Source of the DNA: Methyloligella halotolerans
GTDB taxonomy: Bacteria; Pseudomonadota; Alphaproteobacteria; Rhizobiales; Methyloligellaceae
DNA length: 64,000 bases
NCBI RefSeq assembly: GCF_001708935.1
Contig: NZ_MASI01000002.1
Location: forward strand, 124,001 to 188,000
Direction: 5' to 3'
The notes under the pieces are model-generated. The model had not been told where the DNA came from. It worked only from the letters and a program-made list of their open reading frames with translations, and did not search any database. The translations under genes and the position numbers were made by a program. Shown here one piece after another: positions 56,840-64,000 of this stretch. Numbering within the stretch: position 1 is the stretch's first letter; each line of letters begins with the position of its first letter.

Positions 56840-57143
56840 AAGGCGCCTCCGGTTGCGCGCATCATGTAACGGAGTGGAGCGGTTCAGGGCAAGACCGGAA
56901 GCCAAGCCGGGTAGAGACAAGAGGAAGCAAGGTGAACGGCGCGTGGTGCCGCGCCACGCCCGTTAACCAGGCGCACCGCGCTTCACGAGAGCTTGACCGG
57001 CGGCGCGGCGCCCTACCCCTTCGCGTCGCTTGACAGGGAAGGAGCCCGCTCTCTATATGGCCTCATCTCCGGTGCGCACCGTTCCCAAGCGGTTTTCACG
57101 TTCCGGATGCATTATCCGCGGGCGACCAACGCCTGCCTGGCAT

Positions 57144-57218
57144 GGGGCCGTAGCTCAGTTGGGAGAGCGCAGCAATCGCACTGCTGAGGTCAGGGGTTCG
57201 ACTCCCCTCGCTCCACCA
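57144..57218 (+). tRNA. tRNA-Ala (anticodon CGC), one acceptor-stem base missing
   Basis: Cloverleaf: D arm GCTC-AGTTGGGA-GAGC, anticodon arm CAGCA-ATCGCAC-TGCTG giving anticodon CGC, T arm AGGGG-TTCGACT-CCCCT, encoded CCA. The acceptor is GGGGCCG on the 5' side. Its partner should be CGGCTCC but reads CGCTCC, one G short at about 57210, so the total is 75 nt. The G3-U70 pair that marks alanine tRNAs is kept once the base is restored. Reads GCG codons, frequent in this G+C-rich genome. Confidence 0.9.
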
Positions 57219-57357
57219 TTTATTTCTCTCACTGCAGTTCGCTTCGCTCACCCCTCCGATGGGGCGCGCTGACCGGCCGGCGGGCAGTCGCCCTTGCGAG
57301 CGCTAATGCGCTCGATATTTCGCGCACGTAAATTCGCTTCGTACTGGCCGCGCCGCC

Positions 57358-57701
57358 CTAATGCGGGGTGACCTTCGAGAAGCCGTTGACGATGACGACG
57401 CCGGCAACGATCAGGGCGATGCCGATCACGGCGGGCCAGTCGAGCTTCTGGCCGAATACAGCGTAGCCCATGATCGAGATCAGGATGATGCCGACGCCGC
57501 CCCAGGTGGCGTAGGCGATGCCGATCGGCACGGCGCGGAGCGCAAGCGCCAGACAATAGAACGAGGCCACATAGGCAGCGAGCATGACGATCGACGGCCC
57601 GAGTCTGGTAAACTGATGGGAGCTTGAAGCGCCAGCGTGCCCACAGTCTCCAGAAGAATCGCGAGAAGAAGCGCCGCGTAGGCGAGCAGGGTGGGATGCA
57701 T
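57358..57701 (-). CDS. Small multidrug resistance (SMR) family transporter (frameshifted)
   Basis: About 115 aa when restored. From ATG 57701: LLAYAALLLAILLETVGTLALQA with the essential glutamate in ILLET; near 57620 one base is missing; the -1 frame continues FTRLGPSIVMLAAYVASFYCLALALRAVPIGIAYATWGGVGIILIS, the SMR signature, to VNGFSKVTPH. Exports quaternary ammonium or guanidinium compounds with proton exchange. A single gene; no paired second subunit is seen. Confidence 0.87.
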
Positions 57702-57730
57702 GATCGGGCTCTTGAGCTCTCGGCTTCGAC

Positions 57731-58624
57731 TTAGGAGCCGGTGCCGCTCTCAGGGTTTCCCTCGATACCGTCCCGGCCCGGGATAGGGCCTGGCGGCAGC
57801 GCCACGCCGTCTTCGCCGAGCACCCGGAACAGCATGCCCATGAAGGGCACGAGGACGAAGTTCGGCGTGAAGTTGCCCATCACCTGGAGCAGCTTGTTGC
57901 GGATGCCGGGCACGATGATCTTCTTGCCGCGCATGAAGGGACGGTAGCTGCGGCTCGCCACCTGCTCGGGCGTCATGACCGGCAGCATGTAGAGGTAGCG
58001 GGAATATGTGGCGCCGGCCTTGGCGTGGAGATCCGTGGCGATGACCCCCGGCGCGACCACCGACACGGTGACGCCGGTATACATGCACTCATAGGCGAGC
58101 GCGCGGCTGAAGGAGACGACAAAGGCCTTGGACGCGGCGTAGTTCAGCTCGTATGGCGTGGGCTGGAAGGCGGTCATGGAGCTGATATTCATGATGCGGC
58201 CGCTGCCGCGCGTCAGCATGCCGATCATGAGGCGCCGGGTGAGATCGACCACGGCGCCAACATTGAGATCGATCATCTTCAGGAGCGTTTCGCGGTCGCC
58301 GTCCTGAAAGAACCCGCCCAGGGCCAGGGCCGCGTTGTTCACCAGATACTCCGCATGAAGTCCCTTGTCCTCCAGGGCCCGCTCGACGCCGGCGCGGCCC
58401 TCTTCGGTGCTGAGATCCTGAGCCGTCGTTTCGACCGTGACGCCGTGAGTTCTCGCCAGCTCCTCCGCCGCGCGCTCGAGCTTGTCCCGGCTGCGGGCGA
58501 CGAGCAGGAGGTCGTGACCATCCTTGGCGAAGAGATTGGCGTATGCCAGGCCCAGCCCCTCCGTGCCGCCGGTGATTACGGCGACCGGTCGCGTGTCGCT
58601 CTTCGCCTGGGGCGGACTTTCCAT
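57731..58624 (-). CDS. Short-chain dehydrogenase/reductase
   Basis: 297 aa from ATG 58624 with GAGGGAG upstream; the frame is open to 58726. Rossmann motif TGGTEGLG at residues 18-25, NNAAL, catalytic Tyr/Lys in YAASK, and VVAPGVIATDLH. The C-terminal portion has a hydrophobic helix (PNFVLVPFMGMLFRVLG), as in membrane-associated SDRs of the DltE/lipid type. Substrate unknown. Confidence 0.88.
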   Translation of the reverse strand: MESPPQAKSDTRPVAVITGGTEGLGLAYANLFAKDGHDLLLVARSRDKLERAAEELARTHGVTVETTAQDLSTEEGRAGVERALEDKGLHAEYLVNNAALALGGFFQDGDRETLLKMIDLNVGAVVDLTRRLMIGMLTRGSGRIMNISSMTAFQPTPYELNYAASKAFVVSFSRALAYECMYTGVTVSVVAPGVIATDLHAKAGATYSRYLYMLPVMTPEQVASRSYRPFMRGKKIIVPGIRNKLLQVMGNFTPNFVLVPFMGMLFRVLGEDGVALPPGPIPGRDGIEGNPESGTGS

Positions 58625-58781
58625 AAGGCTCCCTCGCATCTCGGCTTCAAATCTTCGCCCGGTCGACCCCGGAGCGGCTTCAGGCGTTATAGGCCATGTC
58701 ATCTGCCCTTTCAGCGCTTCCGCCACAATGTTCTAATGTCGCAAAGCGAAATGAATAAAGCTTAGAGAAGGAAACGTTTCC

Positions 58782-59777
58782 ATGGAGCGGACGGTAGGCA
58801 CACGACCTGGACTGGGCGCATTCGCTGCCGCCGCGGCCCTTGGGGTGACGTTGGGACTTTGCGCCGGCGCAGCGGACGCGGCGGACACGAGCCTTCGCGA
58901 AGCCGTGCTCGCCCAGAGCGGCAAGTATCTCGAGGCGCCGGACGTGGAAGGCGAAACGAAGGGCGTCAGCATCGAGGCGGGATCCATCGACGAGCCGACG
59001 CAGCCGGTCTCGATCTCCATGGGGGACGTCTCGGCGGAGGTTTCCTACCAGGAAACCCAGCCCGGCGAGGATGCGGCCTTCACCTCGAAAGTGACGGTGC
59101 TTTCCGGCGGCGAGAAGGTCGCCGAGCTCGACGTGGACGAGTTCAACACCCGCTTTCCCTACACTGTGCAGATCGTCGAGATCGATCCGGCCAACGACAC
59201 CCCGGAGGTCGTGGTCTCCACCTATTCCGGCGGCGCCCATTGCTGCGGCGTGCCCCGGGTGGCCACCAAGAGCGCGGACGCCGATACGTGGTCCGTGGTC
59301 GATCTGGGCGAGTTCGACGGCGAGCCGCCCATCGCCAAGGATTACAACGGCAATGGCCGGTCCGAATTCATCGTCGACGACGCTGCCTTCCTCTACACGT
59401 TCGGCGCCTATGCCTTCTCCGTCGCGCCCCAGGTGGTGCTGACCGTGGAGGGCGGCGAAGTGAAGAATGTCAGCGCGGACCCAGCCTATGAAGCCGTGCA
59501 GAAAAGTTGGATGAAGCAGCTGGTCGACATCGCCAGGGACGACGACGTGAACGCCTATCTCGCCGGCTATGTTGCCCAGAAGAGCCTTCTGGGGGAAGGC
59601 GACGAGGCCTGGACCCTGATGGAGCAGCATTACGATAAGAACGACGATTGGGGGCTTCAGACCTGCGACCAGCCGCTGACCGATGCGGGCGTCTGTCCCG
59701 GCGAGGAAGTTACCCTCACCTATCCCGAAATGCTCAAACGGGTTCTTAGGGAAAACGGGTACAAAATCGGCGGTTGA
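58782..59777 (+). CDS. Secreted unknown protein with repeat-like beta domain
   Basis: 331 aa. Signal peptide, residues about 10-34 (LGAFAAAAALGVTLGLCAGAADAAD). Mature protein has VEIDPANDTPEVVVSTYSGGAHCCGVPRVATKS, then DYNGNGRSEFIVDDAAFLYTFG, which resembles FG-GAP/calcium-loop repeats (DxNGNG), and a helical C-terminus with two Cys. The pattern STYSGGAHCC occurs in unnamed proteobacterial envelope proteins. Divergent from the SDR gene across 157 bp. Function unknown. Confidence 0.75.
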   Translation: MERTVGTRPGLGAFAAAAALGVTLGLCAGAADAADTSLREAVLAQSGKYLEAPDVEGETKGVSIEAGSIDEPTQPVSISMGDVSAEVSYQETQPGEDAAFTSKVTVLSGGEKVAELDVDEFNTRFPYTVQIVEIDPANDTPEVVVSTYSGGAHCCGVPRVATKSADADTWSVVDLGEFDGEPPIAKDYNGNGRSEFIVDDAAFLYTFGAYAFSVAPQVVLTVEGGEVKNVSADPAYEAVQKSWMKQLVDIARDDDVNAYLAGYVAQKSLLGEGDEAWTLMEQHYDKNDDWGLQTCDQPLTDAGVCPGEEVTLTYPEMLKRVLRENGYKIGG

Positions 59778-59893
59778 GGCACGGAAATCCGGCACGCCGC
59801 TCGGGAACCGGGCGGTTGCAGCTCCGTTGACTCTTTTTTCGGCGTCCTCTGATGGAGGCGCGCCAATTCCAGCTGTCGAGGAGTTCTTGCGTC

Positions 59894-60778
59894 ATGGCGC
59901 TGCCCCGCCCCTATTGGACCGGCCAATTGCGGCTTTCTCTCGTGACCATTCCGGTCAAGCTCTACTCGGCCACAAGCTCCGACAAGCAGATCGCCTTGCA
60001 CCAGATCCACGAGCCCTCGGGCAAGCGGATCCGCTATCAGAAGGTCGCGCCCGGGATCGGCCCCGTCGACACGGACGAGATCATCAAGGGCTTCGAATAC
60101 GAGAAGGGCAAATACGTCCTGCTCGAGCCGGAGGAGATCGACGAGCTCAAGCTGGAGAGCAAGCAGACGATCGAGCTGGTGCGGTTCGTGGAGCAGTCGG
60201 AGATCGATCCGCGCTATTTCGAGAAGCCCTACTACGTGCTGCCCGACGGGGAGAACGCCGAGGAGGGCTACGCGGTCATCCAGAAGGCCTTGAGCGAAGC
60301 CAAGAAGGTGGGGCTCGGCCAAGTGGTGATGCGGGGCAAGAGCAGCCTCGTGGGCATCAAGCCCTGCGGCAAGGGGCTTTTGCTGGAGATGCTGCGTCAG
60401 GCGGACGAGGTGCGCTCCGCCGATCAATTCTTCGACGAGATTCCCGATGTGAAGGTCGACAAGGAAGCGCTGGAGCTGGGTGAGGAGCTGATCAAGCGCA
60501 AGACCGGCCCGTTCGAGCCGGAGAAGTTCAAGGACGATTACACCGACGCCATGTGGGAGCTGATCCACGCCAAGATCGAGAAGCGCGAGCCGGAGTTCAT
60601 CGCCGAAACGCCGGCTTCCGGCAAGGTGATCAATATCATGGACGCGCTGAAGAAGAGCGTCAGCGACCAGGACAACAAGAAGAGCTCGACGAAATCGCGC
60701 TCCACGAAATCCAAATCCACCAAGAGCACGGCCAAGAACGACAACAAGAGCAAGTCTCCGCGGAAGAAATCAGCGTAA
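59894..60778 (+). CDS. ku: Ku protein (non-homologous end joining)
   Basis: 294 aa from ATG 59894 (MALPRPYWTGQLRLSLVTIPVKLYS); an in-frame ATG at 59852 is upstream. Bacterial Ku core domain, then a C-terminal Lys/Ser-rich extension (SSTKSRSTKSKSTKSTAKN) of the type that helps DNA binding and LigD recruitment. Binds double-strand ends. LigD starts 6 nt after the stop. Confidence 0.95.
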   Translation: MALPRPYWTGQLRLSLVTIPVKLYSATSSDKQIALHQIHEPSGKRIRYQKVAPGIGPVDTDEIIKGFEYEKGKYVLLEPEEIDELKLESKQTIELVRFVEQSEIDPRYFEKPYYVLPDGENAEEGYAVIQKALSEAKKVGLGQVVMRGKSSLVGIKPCGKGLLLEMLRQADEVRSADQFFDEIPDVKVDKEALELGEELIKRKTGPFEPEKFKDDYTDAMWELIHAKIEKREPEFIAETPASGKVINIMDALKKSVSDQDNKKSSTKSRSTKSKSTKSTAKNDNKSKSPRKKSA

Positions 60779-60784
60779 GCGGCC

Positions 60785-63372
60785 ATGGCGAGCCTCGACG
60801 ATCAGGACCTTCTCGCCGAGTACCGGGCCCGGCGGGATTTCGGCAAGACGCCGGAACCGAAGGCGGATCGGAAAAAGAAATCCGGCAACAGCTTCGTCAT
60901 CCAGAAGCATGCGGCGACGCGAACCCATTTCGATTTCCGGCTCGAGCTGGATGGGGTGCTGAAGAGCTGGGCCGTGACCAAGGGGCCGAGCTTCGATACG
61001 GCGCAGAAGCGTCTGGCCGTGCGGACGGAAGATCATCCGCTCGCCTACGGCACGTTCGAAGGCGTGATACCCAAAGGCGAGTATGGCGGCGGGCCGGTGA
61101 TGCTCTGGGACCGCGGTACCTGGGAGCCGGTCGGCGATCCCCATAAGGGTCTTCAGAAAGGCCATCTCGATTTCATCCTTCATGGCGAGCGGCTGAAGGG
61201 CGAGTGGCATCTCGTCCGCATGAAGAAGGACCGAAACGGGGGCAAGCGCGAGAACTGGCTTCTGATCAAGCGTCCGACGATCACGCCTCGGAAGGCACCG
61301 AGCCGACGGAGGAGTACGAGACGAGCGTCGAGAGCGGGCGGAGCATGGATCAGATCCTGAACGGCGAAAGCGCCGTCTGGTCTTCCGACAAATCGAAAAA
61401 GCCGCGCGGCGCAGAGGCGAGCGCCAAGCGCTGGCATGGCAAGCCGCCGCCGCCCAGCCGCAAGGCCACAGCGCCCGAGTTCATCTCGCCCCAGTTGGCA
61501 ACCCTGGACGACGAAGTGCCGGAGGGCGACGACTGGCTGCACGAGGTGAAGTTCGACGGCTATCGCATCCAGGCGCGCAAGGATGGCGACAGAGTCACGC
61601 TCTATAGCCGCAGCGGGCTCGATTGGACGGCACGGTTTCCGGCGATTGCGCAGGCTCTGACGAAACTGCCGGCCAAGAAGGCGCTGATCGACGGCGAGGC
61701 CGCCTTCGTGCTCGAGTCCGGCATAACGGATTTCAAATCGCTGCAGGAGCATATCGACACGGATCATCCGGCCATCCGCTACTACGCCTTCGATCTCCTG
61801 GAGCTCGACGGCAAGGAGCTGAATAAGGAGCCGCTGGTCGAGCGGAAGGAAAAGCTCCGGAAGCTCTTCAGCAAGAAGGGGCTGCCCGACCGCCTGGTCT
61901 ATTCCGATCATATCGAGGGCCAGGGGGAGGCCTTCTTCGGCCAGGCCTGCCGGACGGAGCTGGAGGGTATCGTCTCCAAGCGGGCAAACGCGCCGTATAA
62001 GTCCGGCCGCAGCAAGACCTGGCTCAAGGTCAAGTGCGGGCGCCGGGCGGAATTCGTGATCGGCGGCTACTCCAAATCGAGCGCCAAGGGCCGGCCCTTC
62101 GCATCGCTCCTGCTCGGGACGTTTCAGGACGGCGACTTCGTCTTTGCCGGCAAGGTGGGGACCGGGTTCAACAGCGGCGACATGAAGCGGCTCGCGGACA
62201 GGTTCTCATCCCTGACGCGAAAGACCTCGCCCTTCACCGACGTGCCGGCCGCCGACAAGCGCGATGCGGTGTGGCTGACGCCGAAGCTCGTCTGCGAGAT
62301 CGCCTTCACCGAATGGACCAGGGATGGGCGCTTGCGCCATCCGAGCTATCAGGGTTTGCGCGAGGACAAGCCGGCCGCGGATGTGACCCGCGATCCGCCG
62401 GAAAAGGAGGTCGGCGACATGGCGAACCGCACGATTGAGGAGCCGGCGAAAGCCGTGCAGGAAAAGGGCGGCAAGGAGCAGGACAGTTTCGACGGCGTCA
62501 CCCTGACCAGCCCGGACCGTGTGCTGTTTCCGCGGCTTGGCCTGACCAAGCGCGACATCGCCGAGTATTACGAGCGCGTGGCGGAGGCCATGCTTCCTTA
62601 CGTGGTGAACCGGCCGATCAGCCTGGTGCGCTGCCCCGAGGGGCGCACCGAGGAGTGCTTCTTTCAGCGCCACGCCATGAAGGGGATGAGCAAGGCGATC
62701 AAGGAGATCGCGATCCCCGGCGGCGAGACGAAGAAGAAGTATCTGTATATCGACGATGCGGCGGGGCTGTTCAGCCTGGTGCAGATCGGCGTGCTAGAGA
62801 TCCACGATTGGGGCGTCTCCATCAAGAAGCCCGACAAGCCCGACCGGCTGGTGTTCGATCTCGACCCCGACGAAGGCTTCGATCTGGAGACCCTGAAGGC
62901 GGCCGCTGTCGAGACCCGCGATTTTCTCGCCGATCTGGGACTGAAGAGCTTCCTGAAATCCACCGGCGGCAAGGGCCTGCATGTGGTGGCGCCGATCACC
63001 GCACGCTCCGGCTGGGACGAGGTGAAGGCCTTCGCCAAGGCCGTGGCCGATGCGCTGGTGACGGCACGGGGCGACCGCTATACGGCGAACATGTCCAAGC
63101 AGGCGCGCAAGGGAAAGATTTTCGTCGACTATCTGCGCAACCAGCGGGGTGGCTCGGCGATCGTCAACTTCTCCACTCGCTCGCGCGAGGGCGCGCCTGT
63201 CGCCTGCCCCTTACGGTGGAACGAACTGGCGGGGCTCAAATCGCCCTCGCCCTATTCGGTGGAGACGCTGCCGAAGCGTCTGGCGGCGCTGAAGGAGGAC
63301 CCGTGGGAGGGGTTCTTCACGACTCGCCAGTCGATCACCAAGAAGGCAAAGAAGGATCTCGGGCTGGAGTAG
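60785..63372 (+). CDS. ligD: DNA ligase D, three-domain NHEJ enzyme (frameshifted)
   Basis: About 863 aa when restored. Order: 3'-phosphoesterase domain (KHAATRTHFDFRLELDGVLKSWAV, EGVIPKGEYGGG), linker, ATP-dependent ligase (catalytic Lys in EVKFDGYRIQ, FDLLELDG, EGIVSKRANAPYKSGRS), polymerase/primase (RLGLTKRDIAEYYERVA, DLDPDEGFD, TGGKGLHVV). Near 61270 a G is missing after NWLLIK (AAG-GCG reads AAGCG), so the linker and the rest are in the -1 frame. Together with Ku repairs breaks in non-dividing cells. Confidence 0.92.
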
Positions 63373-63377
63373 GCCTT

Positions 63378-64000
63378 TCACCCGGCTTTCTGTGGCGGAC
63401 ATTCGTCCGGCAACGGCTCGCGGATGCGGCCATCCTCACGCTCCATTGCGCGGAGCTTGTTATGAATGTCAGTGGCGGCGATGGCCCCCTCGGCCTGGGC
63501 GATCGAGATCTGGTTCAGGCCGAGGACGAGATCGCCTGCCGCATAGAGTCCGCTGACGCTCGTCTCCTGGTGGGCATTGACCTTCATGCAGGCATCATCG
63601 GTGGTGGCCGCGCCCGCCCGGTGGGCGAGCTCACTGCGGGGCGTGAGGCCGAGGGCGCCGTAGATGACATCGAAGCGATGCTCTTCGCCGCCGATATCGA
63701 AGGCCTCGATGGCGTCGTTCTCGATATGAACCGCATCGATCACCGATTCCATGAGCGCGATTCCCTCGCGCTCCAATGTCGATTTGTCGTCCGGCGAGAG
63801 CGGATTCTCGGGATCGAGATGGATCAGGGTGACGTCGTCGGAATAAGTGGTGAGGAACTGGGCCTCGCGGACGCCTTTCGGTCCGTTGCCCAGAATTCCG
63901 ATTCGCTTGCCGATCACTTCGTAGGCATCGCAGATGGGGCAGAGACGTATGAGCCCGCGGTCGACGGCGCTTTCGACGCCGGGCAAGGCGGGATCGTTGT
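63378..64000 (-). CDS. Thioredoxin-reductase-like NAD(P)/FAD oxidoreductase (5' partial)
   Basis: The visible C-terminal 207 residues start with NDPALPG and contain CPICDAYEV (redox-Cys-like), a NAD-binding ILGNGPKGVREAQFL and the FAD-binding SVSGLYAAGDLVLGLNQISIAQAEGAIAA. The N-terminus is beyond the right edge; a TTG at 63986 is only an internal candidate. The CPICD signature and the layout fit the thioredoxin reductase-like group whose true disulfide partner is unknown. Convergent with ligD, 5 bp apart. Confidence 0.85.
   Translation of the reverse strand, partial: NDPALPGVESAVDRGLIRLCPICDAYEVIGKRIGILGNGPKGVREAQFLTTYSDDVTLIHLDPENPLSPDDKSTLEREGIALMESVIDAVHIENDAIEAFDIGGEEHRFDVIYGALGLTPRSELAHRAGAATTDDACMKVNAHQETSVSGLYAAGDLVLGLNQISIAQAEGAIAATDIHNKLRAMEREDGRIREPLPDECPPQKAG

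Overview
The window reads as chromosomal DNA of a high-G+C alphaproteobacterium, most likely of the order Hyphomicrobiales (Rhizobiales). This rests on gene content and order, not on a database search: a trpS-murJ-glnD-mutS block, rph-rdgB-hemW, an LpoA-like lipoprotein divergent from rsmI-yraN-gshB-comM, hrcA-grpE, dnaK-dnaJ behind an alphaproteobacterial RpoH-type promoter, an OlsB-like ornithine-lipid acyltransferase, a BigR-type persulfide operon and a Ku-LigD end-joining pair.

Layout. 0-4.7 kb: 3' part of a Cys-rich unknown protein, then an Mla-type lipid ABC transporter (STAS-permease, ATPase, MCE protein fused to an auxiliary domain). 4.8-8.2 kb: sulfide/persulfide operon (operator, persulfide dioxygenase Blh, BigR-like ArsR repressor, two YeeE/YedE half-transporters, TauE/SafE). 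8.2-12.5 kb: a mini caspase/CHAT-like protein, a DUF3617 protein, and a quorum-sensing cluster (LuxR receptor divergent from an acyl-homoserine-lactone synthase whose gene overlaps a cytochrome P450). 12.6-26.2 kb: housekeeping genes (plsC, fur/mur, rimI, tsaB, nitroreductase, nfuA, usp, trpS, murJ, glnD, mutS). 26.3-34.2 kb: rph, rdgB, hemW, LpoA-like lipoprotein, rsmI, yraN, gshB, and three tandem paralogous membrane proteins.

34.3-40.3 kb: comM is split by a 4.4 kb IS1595-family (ISXO2-like) element with 23-bp terminal inverted repeats and an 11-bp flanking duplication. Besides its transposase it carries five cargo proteins (a coiled-coil/winged-helix-like protein, a small HTH-like protein, a 299-aa unknown, DUF6471, DUF3800). 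It also carries a candidate ~65-nt small RNA with its own sigma70-like promoter and an intrinsic terminator that abuts the DUF3800 stop codon. This is the best candidate for an under-described system here.

40.4-50.1 kb: OpgC-like acyltransferase with an SGNH-like partner that appears to have lost catalytic motifs, a hybrid histidine kinase, olsB, hrcA, grpE, pyrE, alkB, a methyltransferase. 50.2-64 kb: dnaK-dnaJ, an AI-2E family permease, a flavin reductase, pyrF, DUF167, YggT, tRNA-Ala(CGC), an SMR transporter, an SDR, a secreted protein, ku, ligD and a partial thioredoxin-reductase-like gene.

An important caveat: eight protein genes, including the essential trpS, and the tRNA each lack exactly one base, mostly one G or C. 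The uniform -1 pattern points to sequencing or assembly indels rather than real gene decay, so these are listed as genes with a frameshift. The comM interruption is of a different kind and looks real.
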